This document shows positions 61,947 to 64,000 of a stretch of DNA of 64,000 nucleotides, piece by piece (the stretch's first letter is position 1; each line of letters begins with the position of its first letter). The notes beneath the pieces are model-generated. The model searched no databases and was not told where the DNA came from. It was given only the letters and a program-made list of their open reading frames with translations. The position numbers and the translations under genes are program-made. This DNA is from Caldalkalibacillus uzonensis. Its GTDB lineage: Bacteria > Bacillota > Bacilli > Caldalkalibacillales > Caldalkalibacillaceae. The stretch is taken from NCBI RefSeq assembly GCF_030814135.1, contig NZ_JAUSUQ010000005.1, positions 184,826-248,825 of the forward strand, read 5' to 3'.

Positions 61947-61971
61947 AAAAAGCCCCTGTATCAACAGGGGC
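61947..61971 (-). terminator. Terminator of the YjcZ-type gene (copy 2 of hairpin)
   Basis: The same 20-base palindrome as at 60571, read on the - strand with TTTTTT after it, 65 bases past the stop of the small gene at 62036. Confidence 0.75.
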
Positions 61972-62035
61972 CTTACCATGGAGGAACGCGAGTCTTAATG
62001 GAGGATAGCGTCACCTTAATGGGATCACTCCTTGA

Positions 62036-62152
62036 TTAGCAGAAGGGTCTGGTAACGGGCACGAAACAGAAACAGCCTACAATGATCAGCAAAATGAACA
62101 AGACAACGATCAAGGTAAATGGAGAAGCAAAGGGACTAACAGGAGCAGACAT
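62036..62152 (-). CDS. YjcZ-family small sporulation protein
   Basis: 38 residues, too short for normal ORF calling. SD AAGGAGG precedes ATG 62152. The middle FTLIVVLFILLIIVGCFCF is the single hydrophobic helix typical of YjcZ/SscA-type small spore proteins, which usually start with a Gly/Tyr-rich part. Here the N-terminus is Pro/Ser-rich (SAPVSPFASP) and the C-terminus ends VTRPFC with three Cys in all. It has its own terminator. Likely expressed in sporulation; exact role unknown. The remaining ~230 bases to the symporter stop show no further gene. Confidence 0.75.
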   Translation of the reverse strand: MSAPVSPFASPFTLIVVLFILLIIVGCFCFVPVTRPFC

Positions 62153-62384
62153 ACTATAACCTCCTTGTGAAGTTTGAGCGCGCTCTTTATTACAGTATGC
62201 GCCAGACCGCCCTGTGGCATGGACAGGTGTACCGGGGCAAATGCGGAGTTTAGTATGTTTGTTGCGAAATAGATCGTCACGATACAGAAATCACAAATTC
62301 CCTTGCCATCCCTTATAGCAGGGAATGACGAGGGGAATGCTTGTTTCCGTTCGTTATTTTACCTTGACTGATCTTGTCCTTTTC

Positions 62385-63746
62385 TCAGACAGCATCCATT
62401 CTCTCTTTCTTCTCTTCCTCGCGCATTTGCTTCAAGAAACGGTTGGTTTCAGCGACGACAACCCCAGACAGGCCAATTAGGCCAATCAGGTTGGGAGCAG
62501 CCATTAAACCATTCATTATATCAGCGATACCCCACACCAGATCAAGGCTCATGACAGCTCCGAAAAAGACGGCAACGACGTAAACCACGCGGTATAGGGG
62601 CACGGCTTTTGTCCCAAACAGATAGGAAAAACATTTTTCACCATAATAGGACCAGCCCAGAATAGTGGAATAGGCGAAGAAAATTAAACCAACAGCTACA
62701 ATGAATGCTCCTGAGGTACCCAGGAAGCTTTCAAAAGTCATAGATGTCAGTGTCGCTCCGCTGTCTTCTCCTGTGTACAATCCACCCATCACCAGCACAA
62801 TGCCTGTGATGGAACACACGATAATAGTGTCCAAAAAGACTTGTGTCATGGAGACGAGAGCTTGACGTCCAGGATAGTCGGTTTTCGCTGCTGCAGCTGC
62901 AATAGGCGCTGAACCCAGACCGGCTTCATTAGAGAAGACCCCGCGGGCTACCCCGTACCGGATTACGGCACCTAAGGCTCCGCCTGCTACGGCTTCTCCG
63001 GTAAAGGCATCGGTGAAAATCAAGGCAATAGCTGAAGGGACCAGATTAATATTCATAACCATAATGATTAAGCCGCCAATGATGTAAAACAGCGCCATAA
63101 TGGGCACAAAAAAGGCGGTGACACGGCCAATACTTTTAATGCCTCCCAAAATGACCAATGCAGTTAAAATGGTTAAAATAATACCAGTGACCCACAATGG
63201 AACACCAAAGGTGGAATGGGCCGCATCAGCAACTGAGTTGGATTGGACCGTGTTACCAATCCCGAAAGCAGCGATAGAGCCGAAAATGGCAAAGAGAACA
63301 GCAAGCCATTTCCAGCCTAAGCCTTTTTCTATGTAATACATTGGACCACCAGACATTTCGCCATTAGGTTCCTGAACACGGTACTTAACCGCCAAAATCG
63401 CTTCGGCATACTTTGTAGCCATACCAAACAAGGCAATGAACCACATCCAGAACACCGCACCAGGTCCCCCCATAAAAACGGCTGTGGCCACACCGGCGAT
63501 ATTACCGGTCCCAATGGTCGCTGCCAAAGCAGTGGTCAGAGCCTGATAGTGGGAGATGTCTCCCGGAGACTTTTTGTCCTGGTATTTCTTGCTGAAAGCA
63601 AGTTTCAGAGCATAGGGAAGAGTGGAAAATTGCAGAAAACTTAAGCGAAGCGTCAAATAAATTCCTGTTCCTGATAATAAAATCAATAAAGGCCAGCCCC
63701 ACACATAGCCACTGATCATGTCAATCACTTTTTGAAACTCTTCCAT
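62385..63746 (-). CDS. Alanine/glycine:cation symporter (AgcS family)
   Basis: 453 residues with ~10-11 membrane spans. The family signature is GTGNIAGVATAVFMGGPGAVFWMW (~79-102; key residues G79, N82, G98, W102), with GGPMYYIEKGLG (~133), FSNEAGLGSAPIAAAAA (~272) and the end LIGLIGLSGVVVAETNRFLKQM. It takes up Ala or Gly together with Na+ (or H+). SD AAGGAGG precedes ATG 63746. It is a single gene. The last 254 bases of the window contain a TTGCTTGC/GCAAGCGA inverted repeat near 63868-63890 and no clear gene. Confidence 0.9.
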   Translation of the reverse strand: MEEFQKVIDMISGYVWGWPLLILLSGTGIYLTLRLSFLQFSTLPYALKLAFSKKYQDKKSPGDISHYQALTTALAATIGTGNIAGVATAVFMGGPGAVFWMWFIALFGMATKYAEAILAVKYRVQEPNGEMSGGPMYYIEKGLGWKWLAVLFAIFGSIAAFGIGNTVQSNSVADAAHSTFGVPLWVTGIILTILTALVILGGIKSIGRVTAFFVPIMALFYIIGGLIIMVMNINLVPSAIALIFTDAFTGEAVAGGALGAVIRYGVARGVFSNEAGLGSAPIAAAAAKTDYPGRQALVSMTQVFLDTIIVCSITGIVLVMGGLYTGEDSGATLTSMTFESFLGTSGAFIVAVGLIFFAYSTILGWSYYGEKCFSYLFGTKAVPLYRVVYVVAVFFGAVMSLDLVWGIADIMNGLMAAPNLIGLIGLSGVVVAETNRFLKQMREEEKKERMDAV

Positions 63747-64000
63747 GACAAAACCTCCTTGTATATTATGTTTTAGCCTTCATTTGAAGGTCTTTCAAAC
63801 CTAAAACTGTTCCTTGAAAAATGAATAGAGATTACTTTTGGTGATGGAGGACATAGCTTCGTAATGAGCGTTTGCTTGCGAAGCAAGCGAACGCGAATGA
63901 GAAGAAAGCAAGCGTAAGCGCGCTAGTCATTATCCAGTTCATTTCGGTGTTTACGATCTTGGGCTGTCTTTGGGAAAATAGCCTTAGGTGTCTACCAAGG

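Noticed and set aside
1..64000. CRISPR array or phage-defence island
   Set aside because: No series of short direct repeats with unique spacers and no cas-like or restriction genes were seen.

Overview
The window looks like chromosome of an endospore-forming Bacillaceae member. The support is strong Shine-Dalgarno (SD) sites, sda preceded by DnaA boxes, a CotB-type spore coat gene, several YheC/YheD-type ATP-grasp genes, a Vpr-like subtilisin, a YjcZ-type small sporulation protein, DapH/DapL lysine synthesis and a TPP riboswitch. A thermophilic or alkaliphilic relative such as Caldalkalibacillus is possible, but this cannot be proven from the sequence alone.

Positions 1-11.7 kb are one + strand catabolic block: the end of an aldehyde dehydrogenase, the lower phenylacetate (paa) pathway (thiolase, EthD-like protein, PaaF-, PaaG- and PaaH-like enzymes, a degenerate second dehydrogenase, a flavin oxidoreductase), then a phenylalanine-dehydrogenase-like enzyme and E1-alpha, E1-beta and E2 of a 2-oxoacid dehydrogenase. 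Read together they suggest Phe to phenylpyruvate to phenylacetyl-CoA to central metabolism.

Positions 12-29.5 kb are mostly housekeeping: dapH-dapL, a FapA/DUF342 protein, ddl, murF, a PlsY-like gene, sda, selA, queF, a YtpQ-like gene and plsC. Decayed loci lie between them: a TPP riboswitch in front of a broken tenA and a thiY-like tail, and a LacI/glycogen-debranching locus whose sugar ABC transporter is reduced to fragments.

Positions 29.6-50.8 kb are a lower-GC accessory island that looks like spore-surface glycan synthesis and decoration. It holds ATP-grasp genes, glycosyltransferases, a UDP-HexNAc dehydrogenase plus epimerase (UDP-GalNAcA type), and an asparagine-synthase-like protein. 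A sulfation set follows: sulfotransferase, PHP phosphatase suited to PAP removal, SLC13 permease, ATP sulfurylase and a gutted cysC. A phosphonate set comes next: PEP mutase, phosphonopyruvate decarboxylase, broken phnW, a PntC-like cytidylyltransferase and a PhyH-type oxygenase.

Positions 50.8-64 kb hold IS scars, another ATP-grasp gene, two tandem Mur-ligase-like genes without the usual MurF N-terminal domain, a frameshifted ATP-grasp gene, an 80-residue unknown, the Vpr-like protease, cotB, a YjcZ-type protein and an AgcS symporter. ATP-grasp genes next to stand-alone Mur-ligase modules recall the two halves of cyanophycin synthetase. Six loci in the window carry internal deletions that leave both gene ends in place. 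No rRNA, tRNA or CRISPR array was seen.
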